From Planctomycetota bacterium (GTDB lineage: Bacteria; Planctomycetota; Planctomycetia; JALXBF01), in contig JALXBF010000143.1 of assembly GCA_026991575.1 (NCBI GenBank), positions 1 through 44,987 on the forward strand: 44,987 bases of DNA, read 5' to 3'. Position 1 is the stretch's first letter; every line of letters starts with the position of its first letter. Made by a program: the position numbers and the translations under genes. Positions 35,944-44,241 of the stretch are shown one piece after another. Below the pieces are notes generated by a model. It was not told the origin of the DNA and searched no databases. It saw only the letters and a list, made by a program, of their open reading frames with translations.

Positions 35944-36707
35944 CGTGGCGCTTCGGACAGGGTACGGGTCAGCCAGGCGCAGCGACAGAGGTTGCGGCAA
36001 CACCAGAGCGTGCCGCCAAGGAGCAGCAGGACGCCGGGCGCCGGCTCAGGACAGGGATCGATCGGAAAAGCTTCTTCGAGAAAACCCATATCGTGGCAGC
36101 TGCCTTCCGGTTCCCCGGATGGATCGTCGCCCAGGACCAGAACACGAAAGTCGTCGGACCAGAGACCGGCACGAAGGTCAAATCGGACGGTGCGCAAGTT
36201 GGCCGTTAGGTGCACGTAATCGCCTGGGCCAAGCACCCCCTGGCGAATGTCGTCCTCGCGCGGGTAGCGCACGCCGGGGGCCCCAAGCAGATGATCGGTC
36301 GGATGCATCGTCGCCGGCTTCACCAGAATGCCCAGCACCGGTCGGTCGAAGGTGACCGAGCCGACGTAGCGGACAAGGTTCCCGAAGACGCGGCCTCGCG
36401 GGTCGGCGTGGAAGTAGTAGGACACCACGGGCGTACCGGCCATCACCACGCCGGGATCCATGGGATAGACTGCTTCATACCGCCCGGGACTACTGATGTC
36501 GACGGCCACGTCGACCGGTAACAGCTTCTGTTGCTCCTCAAACACGATCACGACCCGGTTCCGCTCCAGCTTGTGCACCTCAACCGTCGGCGGTGGCGGG
36601 TCCCAGATCTGCACCATGCCGTGCGTACGGATGATGCCGGCCGACAGTGGTGGTGCAGCCAAGAACGGTAAGAGGTGGGTCATCATCGTCCACACAGCGC
36701 GCACCAT
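35940..36707 (-). CDS. Exported protein with PEP-CTERM-like tail, unknown function
   Basis: A 255-residue protein with signal peptide ('MMTHLLPFLAAPPLSAG') and a beta-rich body of unknown family ('VQIWDPPPPTVEVHKLERNR', 'VVSYYFHADPRGRVFG', 'VGSVTFDRPVLGILVKPATM', 'VHLTANLRTVRFDLRAGLWS'). Near the C terminus 'CPEPAPGVLLLLGGTLWCC' gives a PEP motif and hydrophobic helix, then Cys/Arg-rich residues, as in PEP-CTERM proteins. Start ATG 36707 is supported by AGGAGGAG upstream. The frame is open to 36749. Planctomycete 'choice-of-anchor' style proteins look like this, but the function is unknown. Its stop codon is inside the stem of the hairpin at 35838-35943. Confidence 0.72.
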   Translation of the reverse strand: MVRAVWTMMTHLLPFLAAPPLSAGIIRTHGMVQIWDPPPPTVEVHKLERNRVVIVFEEQQKLLPVDVAVDISSPGRYEAVYPMDPGVVMAGTPVVSYYFHADPRGRVFGNLVRYVGSVTFDRPVLGILVKPATMHPTDHLLGAPGVRYPREDDIRQGVLGPGDYVHLTANLRTVRFDLRAGLWSDDFRVLVLGDDPSGEPEGSCHDMGFLEEAFPIDPCPEPAPGVLLLLGGTLWCCRNLCRCAWLTRTLSEAPR

Positions 36708-37060
36708 GGCCGCTCCTCCTGCTGCTACGGCTGCGGAGTTGCCCGGCACATCAGGCAGAGCTCAGCAAGTTGACATGAGCCCAGGTCAGGAAAATGAGCC
36801 CAGGGACAGCTAGGTCCGTCCGACGTGATCGATCATCCTGACCACGGTGTGCTGCCGACCGCCACAAGCAAGAACCGTGCCAAAGCCGGCGGCAGTACGG
36901 CCAGGCGCCGATGAGGCGAGAACGCCGCGAAAACGGTCGTCTCTGACACCCCCCGAGCTGCCGTCCCGCGTCTCTCAGGAAGAGAGCTGTCTCCGGCGCG
37001 GACAACTGTGTCTCAATGCGCGACAGGTCAGCCGCACGGGTTCACCCAGTTGGCGGAGGA
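36708..37060. other. Intergenic region between exported protein and GT-C gene
   Basis: 353 bp with no supportable gene. It contains an 11-bp direct repeat ATGAGCCCAGG at 36775-36785 and 36794-36804 (19-bp period), and the palindrome TGATCGATCA at 36826-36835. No promoter-quality hexamer pair was found. Confidence 0.5.
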
Positions 37061-38809
37061 TCACGGCCGTCCGCGAATCAGCTTGACCAAACGACCGGAC
37101 GCCTCGTCATACAGATACGCCGTGCGATCGCGGAAGTGCTCGGCATACAAGCGCGCGTTGGCCCGCGGCCCGCGGTCGACCACAAACAGGACGTCGTTTT
37201 CCAGCCACGGGTCGTTGTTGATCGGGTCGTAGGGATGGGCACGATCCGGATCAAGCCGCACGAACACCAGCGCTGGCTTCTCAGGAATCCGCTCCGCCAG
37301 TCTCGCGTAGTACCGGGCATAGGCGGTCTCTCGGTGACGGCGCACCACGAATCCCTCCAACGTCGCCGCGGCAGCAGCCAAGTTCGCCGCCAACAGCAGC
37401 GGCACCAACAGAGCTGCCAACGGCCGATACCGTCGCATCCGTTCGTCCCAGCCCACTGCTCCGGCCGTGGCCAACAGCGCCAACAGCAGCGATGCCTCCG
37501 TTGCGTAAGCTCCCCACGTGCTATAGAAGAAGCCGTAGCCCACATAGTGGATCGCCACTAGACTGGCCAACAACAGCGCATGCCGCTCGGCCATGCATGC
37601 CAACGCCACGCCCAGCAGCCCGCCGGTCGCCACCAACGGCGCAAATGCCAGCAAATAATCCCGAACACGCCCCCCCTCTAGAAACGACCGCCGCACCGCA
37701 GCCCACCACGTGAACGCCGTACGCTGGCGGCGAATCTCCGCGGCCTTGCTCACCAGCCGTGGATCGTCGCTGGCAGGCTCTGTCCGGGGCAACGCGAGCA
37801 CACCCACCCCGAGCCGGTTATACGGTTCGAAGCGTTCGTTGTACCGCGTCCAGGGTCCGGTCAGAATTCCCCCTACGGTCGCGTAGTTGTACCCGATCCA
37901 GACCGCCGCGGTAGCGATCACCGCGGGGAACACCGCCGCCACATGCCGCAGCAGCCGGCCGACTCCGTAGTGGCGCAGGCAACGCGCGATGGCCCACGTG
38001 AGCAGCCCGGTGCCGATCAGCACTGCCGGGTAAGGCCGGATCAGAAACGCAATGCCACCGGCAATCGCCGCCAGAGCGCTATACTGAGGACGATCGCTCA
38101 GGACCGCTTCCACTGCCAGGACGACCAGGACCAGCGACCACAGCAACCAACTACTCTGCGACAGGTAGCTCGTCGCTGCGTAGTCCAGTCCCGGGCTCGC
38201 CGCCAGCAATGCCGCCGTCCACAATGCCGCCCGACGGCCAAACCGCCGAGCAGCCCAGCGGCTAGCGATCAGCATGCAGGCCAGAGCATTGGCTACAGGC
38301 ACCAGCCACGCCGCGCCGAAGAGTTCGCCGAGCGCAAGAAACGCAGCATGGCCCGGCGGGTAACGGCTCATCCAGCGACCGTTTTCGACGAGGACGTGAA
38401 TCGCCTGGAACGCCTCAGGCTCCGGCGGTGCCGGCGCCGTGAGTCTTCCTCGCGCGAGCGTCTTTGCCCCAAACAAGTACGACCATTCGTCATGTAGGGC
38501 CGGCAGAAAGCTCCGCCCAAACCACCACACCACCAGATACTTACCAGCGGCCAGTACCAGAAGCAACCACACCACCGGCCCGAACGTCGTCCCCGCCCGG
38601 CTCCCTTCCCACTCGTTGCCCTCAACACGGCGTGCGGATGGCACCAACGCTAGCACGACCGCTGCCACAGCGAAACCAGCCACCGCGGTGAGATGTAGCC
38701 AGCTCACCTGGCGACCGAACAGCCCCGCTACAGCCAGCGTGGCAAGTAGGAACCCTGCCAGTTGCCGCGCCGTACCGTCACCGTCCGGACGAGGAGCCAG
38801 CGTCACCAT
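37061..38809 (-). CDS. GT-C family membrane glycosyltransferase (GT39/PMT-like)
   Basis: A 582-residue integral membrane protein with about a dozen helices. After the first helices, the loop 'LPALHDEWSYLFGAKTLARG' (D107-E108) matches the acidic D-E motif of GT-C glycosyltransferases such as ArnT, PMT and dolichyl-phosphate-using enzymes. Further family-like features are 'GRWMSRYPPGHAAFLALGEL' and 'GGIAFLIRPYPAVLIG'. The C-terminal ~150 residues are soluble, with 'VFVRLDPDRAHPYDPINNDP'. It should transfer a sugar from a polyprenyl-phosphate donor on the periplasmic side; the acceptor is not known. The start at ATG 38809 overlaps the kinase gene by 7 bp and has no ribosome-binding site, so it is probably translationally coupled. 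Confidence 0.85.
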   Translation of the reverse strand: MVTLAPRPDGDGTARQLAGFLLATLAVAGLFGRQVSWLHLTAVAGFAVAAVVLALVPSARRVEGNEWEGSRAGTTFGPVVWLLLVLAAGKYLVVWWFGRSFLPALHDEWSYLFGAKTLARGRLTAPAPPEPEAFQAIHVLVENGRWMSRYPPGHAAFLALGELFGAAWLVPVANALACMLIASRWAARRFGRRAALWTAALLAASPGLDYAATSYLSQSSWLLWSLVLVVLAVEAVLSDRPQYSALAAIAGGIAFLIRPYPAVLIGTGLLTWAIARCLRHYGVGRLLRHVAAVFPAVIATAAVWIGYNYATVGGILTGPWTRYNERFEPYNRLGVGVLALPRTEPASDDPRLVSKAAEIRRQRTAFTWWAAVRRSFLEGGRVRDYLLAFAPLVATGGLLGVALACMAERHALLLASLVAIHYVGYGFFYSTWGAYATEASLLLALLATAGAVGWDERMRRYRPLAALLVPLLLAANLAAAAATLEGFVVRRHRETAYARYYARLAERIPEKPALVFVRLDPDRAHPYDPINNDPWLENDVLFVVDRGPRANARLYAEHFRDRTAYLYDEASGRLVKLIRGRP

Positions 38810-41016
38810 GGATGCGGGATGAGTTCGTAATGCAGGGCCAGGGTAGTGCGGCCGATAAGGATCAGGTCGCCGGGCTTGGCTACCGCCATGTCCCGGCGGT
38901 GGACCTGGTTAAGGAAAAAGCCATTGCGGCTGCCCAGGTCCTTCAGTTGCAGTTGGCGTTCGCCGCAGGTCAGTCTCAGATGGCGGCGTGACACGTAGGT
39001 GTCGGTCGTAATGATGATGTCGGCTTGCTTGTCGCGACCAAGCGTGTAGCTTTCGCCTGGCACAAGCACGGCGGTCTGACCCCGCTGCGGGCCGGCAATG
39101 GCGGTCAAGGCCAGTCGCGGCTGGCGGCTGGTGACCAGTCGACTGAAGTAGCACGCTGGCCCGGCAAGGTTGCCCGAGGGCACCACCTTGATCGGCACGA
39201 CGCCCACGTCAACCCTGGCCTCCTCCCGCAGCACGCAGGTCTGCACGTCGCGGCCGTCGACCCGCAGCTCCGTGCCGGGGCAGAGCCGCCAGAGTGTCGG
39301 TCCTTTCTGATGCCAGAAGATCAGCGCATGCACGGGTGCCGCGCCGGCGCCCTTCACGCGAACCTGGCAGACCGGTGCGGCGCCAATGACGATCGGTGGT
39401 CCAGCGCTGCGCACCGGCTCCCGTTCCGGCGCACGCACCTCGCACTCGGCCCGCTCACCCGCCGGAATCGGCGGTAGCTCCGGCGACGCGCCACCGCACC
39501 AGAGTTCGGTCGCATCGAGGCGCTCCCTCCACGAGCCCGGCAGCCACTTCAACGGCTCCTGATCCGGCGCTGGATCTGAGAAGACAAGCCAGGTCGTTCC
39601 GAGCCGCATCAGGTCACCGTTGCGGAGCAGCCGCTGAGAAAGCTGCCAGCCGTTGAACGCCGCCAAGTTGTTCGGCCGCCGCGACACGGCCAGCCAGCCG
39701 CAGGCAAGGCGGATCAGATAGACGTGATGCTTGGAAACGGTGTCGTCGCGCAGCACCAGATGCATGTTCCGCTCGCGCCCGATGCGAAACCTCATCTTGT
39801 TGACCGGGACGATCTGACAACCACCCCCCTCGTGTAACACAACCACCGCTGGCTGATCCGACGGCACATCCCATTCGAACGTCAGCGCGAGCGTTTCCTC
39901 AGAGCGGTCGTCTGCGACACCGACAGGGGGCACAGCCGAACTGCCCGCCGTCTTCTCTTTGCCCTCTTCCAGCAGCGGAACTAGCCGGCCACAGCTAGGA
40001 CACTCAGTCGCCCCGGACGGCACCAGTTCTCCGCAGGAACACTGCCAGCTAGCCTCTGCTTCCGGCCCAGCCGCGGCTGTCCCGGTATGGCAGATCGGGC
40101 AGCGCCGATGCCGCTTGCGCGACGCATAGCCGCACGCTGGACAGCGCCAGGCACTGGGGGTCTGAAGCAGCGGTTCGATCTCGGCCAGCGCCTGGTCCAG
40201 CTCCTCAAAGCTCCCGTACCGCTGCCTCGGGTCCTTCGCCAGACACTTCATCACAATGCCACTCAGCACCGGATGAACATCGTCGCAGGCATGGTCCGGC
40301 GGAATCGGATCTTCGTTTTGGATGGCGAAGAACAGCTCCGGCTGCGTGCGTCCCTTGAACGGCGGCCGCCCACAGAGCATCTGATAAAGAACCGCCCCCA
40401 GCGAGTAAATGTCTGAGGCAACGGTGACGTTACCTGCGCCACGGAGCTGCTCAGGGGAGCTGTACACGGCCGTGCCCAGGAACTGGTCCTCTTTGGTCAG
40501 TTTCGCGTCGCCGAGGATCTTGGCCAGCCCGAAGTCGGTAACTTTAACCTGATTGGTCCGGGTGATCAGAATGTTGGACGGCTTCAGATCGCGGTGCAGC
40601 ACACCCCGGCCCCGCTCGGGTATCTCACGGCTCGTGACCCACTGCATCGCGCGGCAGACCTGCCGGGCATAGCTCACCGCCTGCGGAATGGCCAACCTTC
40701 CCTCAACGCGTAGCAGCTTCTCCAGACTCGGGCCGTCCACGTACTCCAGAATCAGCATCGGCCCGGTGTCTGACTGGTGATAAGTGTGCGCCTGGACGAT
40801 GTTCGGATGGTAGTCCAGCAGCACCCAGACGGCAGCTTCGCGAATGAACCGCTCACGGAGCACAGGCAAGCGAGCATGGGACTCAAGCAGTTGCTTGATG
40901 GCGAATCGCTTGTTGACGACCTCGTCCTTGACGATGTAGACGTACGCCATCCCCCCGGTGTATCGTTTCTCGACCCGATAGTGCCCGTCGATGAGATCAC
41001 CGATGTCGTACGCCAC
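38803..41016 (-). CDS. Ser/Thr protein kinase with zinc ribbons and FHA domains
   Basis: A 737-residue soluble protein from GTG 41016 (the frame continues to a TTG at 41097). The kinase domain (residues ~10-285) has the glycine loop 'YTGGMAYVY', K41 ('FAIKQL'), HRDLKPSN with D143 and N148, and DFG at 161-163, so it should be active. Two zinc ribbons follow: C292/C295/C306/C309 and C326/C328/C339/C342. The C-terminal half holds a clear FHA domain at ~409-480 ('RIGRERNMHLVLRDDTVSKH'), a degenerate one ~540-610, and a second clear one ~656-730 ('YTLGRDKQADIIITTDTYVS', 'RRHLRLT', 'LKDLGSRNGFFLN'). FHA modules bind phosphothreonine, so it may recognise its own substrates. Overlap of 7 bp with the downstream GT-C gene suggests a common operon. 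Confidence 0.9.
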   Translation of the reverse strand: MAYDIGDLIDGHYRVEKRYTGGMAYVYIVKDEVVNKRFAIKQLLESHARLPVLRERFIREAAVWVLLDYHPNIVQAHTYHQSDTGPMLILEYVDGPSLEKLLRVEGRLAIPQAVSYARQVCRAMQWVTSREIPERGRGVLHRDLKPSNILITRTNQVKVTDFGLAKILGDAKLTKEDQFLGTAVYSSPEQLRGAGNVTVASDIYSLGAVLYQMLCGRPPFKGRTQPELFFAIQNEDPIPPDHACDDVHPVLSGIVMKCLAKDPRQRYGSFEELDQALAEIEPLLQTPSAWRCPACGYASRKRHRRCPICHTGTAAAGPEAEASWQCSCGELVPSGATECPSCGRLVPLLEEGKEKTAGSSAVPPVGVADDRSEETLALTFEWDVPSDQPAVVVLHEGGGCQIVPVNKMRFRIGRERNMHLVLRDDTVSKHHVYLIRLACGWLAVSRRPNNLAAFNGWQLSQRLLRNGDLMRLGTTWLVFSDPAPDQEPLKWLPGSWRERLDATELWCGGASPELPPIPAGERAECEVRAPEREPVRSAGPPIVIGAAPVCQVRVKGAGAAPVHALIFWHQKGPTLWRLCPGTELRVDGRDVQTCVLREEARVDVGVVPIKVVPSGNLAGPACYFSRLVTSRQPRLALTAIAGPQRGQTAVLVPGESYTLGRDKQADIIITTDTYVSRRHLRLTCGERQLQLKDLGSRNGFFLNQVHRRDMAVAKPGDLILIGRTTLALHYELIPHPW

Positions 41017-41106
41017 GCGCTCTCTTCCGCCCTCAGTCGCTCGCTCCGCCGATAGCGCGACCCGCCACCACCCTGCCCCGCTCAGCGACCGACCCAACCA
41101 TGACTC

Positions 41107-42312
41107 CTACAGGTAACGCTGCTGAAACGCCGCTAGCGCCTCTTCGAGCCGCACCAGATCGTCTTCAGTATTGTAAAAATGCGTGCTCACCCGCAGGCAC
41201 TTGCCAATGGGCAACTCCCAAGCAGGCACCTCCACACGATGCTCTTCCCACAAGAACCGGGCTAGCTCGGCCGGATCGACGCGCTCGTCCAGCCGAAAGC
41301 CGGTCACCCCCGACAGCAACTCCTCTTCCCCTTCGTAAAACGGTCGCAACCAGTCGAACCGTTTCAGCCGCTGCCGCAGCGTACGCGTCAGTGCCAGCAC
41401 TCGCCGCCAGATCCGGTCACGCCCGATCCGCCCCTGCAGCAACACAGCCGGCGCCACTGCTAACCACGGACACACGTCTCGGGTTCCCTGGAACTCGAAC
41501 GACCGCAGCCACGGCGTACCACCGTACTCGTTCCGCTCGTGTCTGGTCGCCACATCGTATTCCCAGCCCCAGCTGACAATCACGGGCTGGATCCTCTGCC
41601 CCATCTGTGGGTCGACCCAGAGGAAGCCGGCGGAGATGGGCGCGCACAGCCATTTGTGGCAGTTGCCCGCGTAAAAGTCCGCTCCGATGGCGGTCAGGTC
41701 GAGCGGGAACATTCCCGGTGCGTGCGCGCCGTCGACGACAGTCAGAATGCCCCGCTGCCGCGCCATCCGGCACAGTCGCTCCACAGGTAGCCGCATGCCG
41801 CTCATGTACGTCACATGGCTGATCGCCAGCAGCGAGGCCCCCTGCCGAAGCACGCTCTCGACGCGGTCAACCACATCCTCTCCTGTCACTCGGCACCCCT
41901 GCGGCAGAGCGACCACGCGCAAGGGAACGCCGTGCCGCCGCGCCACCTCCCGCCACAAAAACATCATCGCTCCATATTCCTGGTCCGTGACGACGATCGC
42001 GTCCCGCAAGCGGTCCGTTATCCCGAGACCGACCGTGTTCAGCGCCGCAGTCACATTGACCGTGAAGATCAGATGAAGCGGCTCAACGTTCAAGAAGCGA
42101 GCCAGCACGCCGCGCACCTGCCAGTGGCGTTCCGGAAACTCACGCCAGAGGAACCGCACGGGCTCACGAGTCAGCGACTCACGGTCTCGGATGTACTGCT
42201 CCCAGACCGACCGGTGCAGCAGCCCGTAGGACCCGGTGTTCAGGTAAGCGACCTCGGGATCCCGCACGATCTCCTGCCGCACCTGCTGCCACTTCGCCTC
42301 GGCACTGCTCAT
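41107..42312 (-). CDS. Class-V PLP-dependent aminotransferase (isopenicillin N epimerase-like)
   Basis: A 401-residue fold-type I PLP enzyme. K220 in 'AGNCHKWLCAPISAGF' is the PLP lysine, D194 in 'LTVVDGAHAPGMF' binds the pyridine nitrogen and H197 stacks on the ring. 'YLNTGSYGLL' at the start and 'FQGTRDVCPWLAV' later are typical of the CefD/isopenicillin N epimerase and cysteine desulfurase-related branch. No penicillin pathway genes are present, so the epimerase name should be treated as family only; many members are uncharacterised aminotransferases or lyases. Start ATG 42312. It precedes the kinase gene in the same direction, with 90 bp between its stop and the kinase GTG. Confidence 0.9.
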   Translation of the reverse strand: MSSAEAKWQQVRQEIVRDPEVAYLNTGSYGLLHRSVWEQYIRDRESLTREPVRFLWREFPERHWQVRGVLARFLNVEPLHLIFTVNVTAALNTVGLGITDRLRDAIVVTDQEYGAMMFLWREVARRHGVPLRVVALPQGCRVTGEDVVDRVESVLRQGASLLAISHVTYMSGMRLPVERLCRMARQRGILTVVDGAHAPGMFPLDLTAIGADFYAGNCHKWLCAPISAGFLWVDPQMGQRIQPVIVSWGWEYDVATRHERNEYGGTPWLRSFEFQGTRDVCPWLAVAPAVLLQGRIGRDRIWRRVLALTRTLRQRLKRFDWLRPFYEGEEELLSGVTGFRLDERVDPAELARFLWEEHRVEVPAWELPIGKCLRVSTHFYNTEDDLVRLEEALAAFQQRYL

Positions 42313-42648
42313 CAGTTCATCCGCTCCGAACTCACCCCAGTGGAACGCCCATTATTGGATGCGACTGTGTGTCGGCATCGAGTGCATCGGCGCCGATCGC
42401 CCGTCTCAATCGTCGACGGCTCGATCCCGGAACCAAGGCGAGCTGCCGAGCAAGTCGGCCAGACGTACTCTATCCGCGCACTCCACATGCGCAAAAGCTC
42501 GATTGCACCCGGGTTGAGTTTCTTCTTCTGGGGCCGCTTACCGCTCGGTTGCCCGCTTGATCCGCCGGCAAGACGGGCCATGGAGACGGTCGCCATGTCA
42601 GAGCAGCATTGGACGAAGTCGTAGGGTAGTAGATCGAACCGCTTGCTT

Positions 42649-42701
42649 CTAAGGGATAGGGCTAGCAAGCCTCGGTTTCCCGCGGGCCCGGCCCCGCCCA
42701 A
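42649..42701 (+). repeat. Intergenic repeat copy A
   Basis: Aligns with 44432-44485 with roughly four of five bases identical by eye. Shared core blocks are CTAAG, GGATA, CTAGCAAGC and GGGCCCG. Its arms GCTTGCT (42641-42647) and AGCAAGC (42664-42670) can also form a 7-bp stem. Confidence 0.5.
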
Positions 42702-42974
42702 CCACCGGCCCACCACGCTGGCGTGCTGCAAATGAAGAAAAAGGCCACCACCTCCCTCACGCCCGGGGTAAGACACACCCCTCCCGTCGGGTGCATCCGC
42801 ATCCCCGTAGGCTCAGATCATCGCCGGCGGCGCCCACGCACACTGGGCTGCACAGCCGGTCTCGACCCGACCGGCCAAACGGAATTACGGCCGATCGAAA
42901 CGATCGGCCCACCAGCCCAACCACCCGCCGTGCCATCCCTACGCAGCACCACCGAGCCGCATCCTGTCCGACCA

Positions 42975-42992
42975 GCGCCGCGCGCGCGGCGC
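42975..42992. repeat. 18-bp perfect GC palindrome
   Basis: GCGCCGCGCGCGCGGCGC is fully self-complementary and dominated by alternating CG. It may form a hairpin or Z-DNA. No associated gene; biological meaning unclear. Confidence 0.5.
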
Positions 42993-43284
42993 GCGCTCAC
43001 CCAGATTTCTCGACTAACGCCGCCACAGCGTTTACCATAACACATTACCACACAATGATATGCATCCACCCCTCACACCCGCCGCCCGCTTTGGCACGGC
43101 ATGTGCCATAAGCACTCACCATCACAAACACCAACCCCGCCCCACGCCCAACTGTACACCGGGCGCGGGAACAGAGCCGCCTGCGGCCGGCCAACCGTAG
43201 CCACGGCTGCACGCACCAGGTCGCCAGCAGGAGTCTGCGATACGGCTACAACTCACTGTTCAAGACAACTGACGGTGGCGGACG

Positions 43285-44241
43285 ATGGGCATGCATGACA
43301 AAGCCTACAGACAGTTGTTCGCCAACCCCGAAGTCGTCATGGAACTGCTCTCGGGCCTCTTCCGCCTCCTGTGGGACCGGCCGGTGCCGATTCAGAACCT
43401 CTATCGCGCTGCGGAAGGCCATGTGAGTCGGCGTGCCGACCGATCGCGGCTGGCAGACCTGGTGTGGGTTGCGGAGGTGGAGGGCCGGTACGTGGTGGTG
43501 GTGTTTGAGTTCACCCGCACCGTGGAGCAGGACATGCTGGGTCGCATAATGGAGTACATGGCGCTGGCGTGGCGGTCGGTGAGGCGGGAGCTGTTGTCGC
43601 GTGGGGTGCCGGCGGTGCCGTTAGTGGTCGGGGTGGTGATTTACAATGGAGAGGAGCGTTGGACGGCGGCGGAGTGGATTGGGGAGAGATGGCGGGGCCC
43701 CAGCATTGGGTACGTCCGGATCGATGTCTGGCACGACCCGCTGGAGCGGTGGGTGGACTGTCCGCTGATCAGCTATGCGTTTCGACTGCAGCGGGAGCAG
43801 GATGCGGAGCGGGTGGTCGAGTTGCTGCGGGAGTTGGCGGCGCACCTGCGGGCACATGGTTTGGCTCATCTGGAGCCTTCGTTTGCGTACTTTGCGGGGG
43901 CTGTGGTGTTGGGTGGGGAGTTAACTGAGGAGGAGTTATCGGCCATGTCGAAGATCGAAGAGGTCAACACTCGGTTGGAACAGCTCAAGGAACGATGTCG
44001 ACAGCAAGGGTTTGAAGAGGGCCGTCAGCGCGGATTTGAGGAGGGGTTCGAGGAGGGGCATCTGCGAGGCCTAGAACAGGGACAGCAATTGGCATTGCTA
44101 TCGGTTTTGGAGGCGCGTTTCGCGCCGCTACCCCAGTGGGCACGTGAGCGGATCGAGCAGGCAGATAGCGAGGAGCTGAGTGCGTGGATTCGTCGCGCAG
44201 CAACGGCCGAGTCCCTCGAACGCGTCTTCGAGAACGACTGA
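43285..44241 (+). CDS. Rpn-family PD-(D/E)XK nuclease-like protein (DUF4351)
   Basis: A 318-residue protein of the Rpn/transposase_31-related family. The N-terminal half matches the PD-(D/E)XK nuclease fold: 'MHDKAYRQLFANPEVVMELL', D58 in 'RLADLVWVAEVEG', then 'YVVVVFEFTRTVEQDM' with E75 and 'GRIMEYMA'. In most relatives the position two after this glutamate is Q or K; here it is T77, so catalysis may be impaired. The linker holds the charged repeat 'QQGFEEGRQRGFEEGFEEG' and 'LRGLEQGQ', typical of Rpn proteins. The last ~50 residues ('LLSVLEARFAPLPQWARERI', 'SLERVFEND') match DUF4351. E. coli Rpn proteins cut DNA and promote recombination; planctomycetes carry many copies. ATG 43285 follows 'GGTGGCGGACG'. 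Confidence 0.9.
   Translation: MGMHDKAYRQLFANPEVVMELLSGLFRLLWDRPVPIQNLYRAAEGHVSRRADRSRLADLVWVAEVEGRYVVVVFEFTRTVEQDMLGRIMEYMALAWRSVRRELLSRGVPAVPLVVGVVIYNGEERWTAAEWIGERWRGPSIGYVRIDVWHDPLERWVDCPLISYAFRLQREQDAERVVELLRELAAHLRAHGLAHLEPSFAYFAGAVVLGGELTEEELSAMSKIEEVNTRLEQLKERCRQQGFEEGRQRGFEEGFEEGHLRGLEQGQQLALLSVLEARFAPLPQWARERIEQADSEELSAWIRRAATAESLERVFEND
44017..44087 (+). repeat. In-frame charged repeat inside the Rpn-type gene
   Basis: The coding sequence repeats short GAGG-rich units giving an (F/R)EEG-type peptide: EEGRQRG, FEEG, FEEG, HLRGLEQG. Such Glu/Gly/Arg-rich linkers are usual between the nuclease and DUF4351 domains. Confidence 0.5.

Larger units (their letters stand above)
42313..43284. 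other. Intergenic region upstream of the Rpn-type gene
   Basis: About 970 bp with no gene I can support. Frames here are short or composition-biased. Notable contents are the ~53-bp sequence at 42649-42701 related to 44432-44485, an 18-bp GC palindrome at 42975-42992, and a short AT-rich patch near 43030-43065 about 220 bp before the Rpn gene, which may hold its promoter. Confidence 0.5.

Noticed and set aside
42312-42776. 154-residue minus-strand frame upstream of the aminotransferase
   Set aside because: Lacks a start with a ribosome-binding site and shows no family; it probably reflects noncoding sequence.
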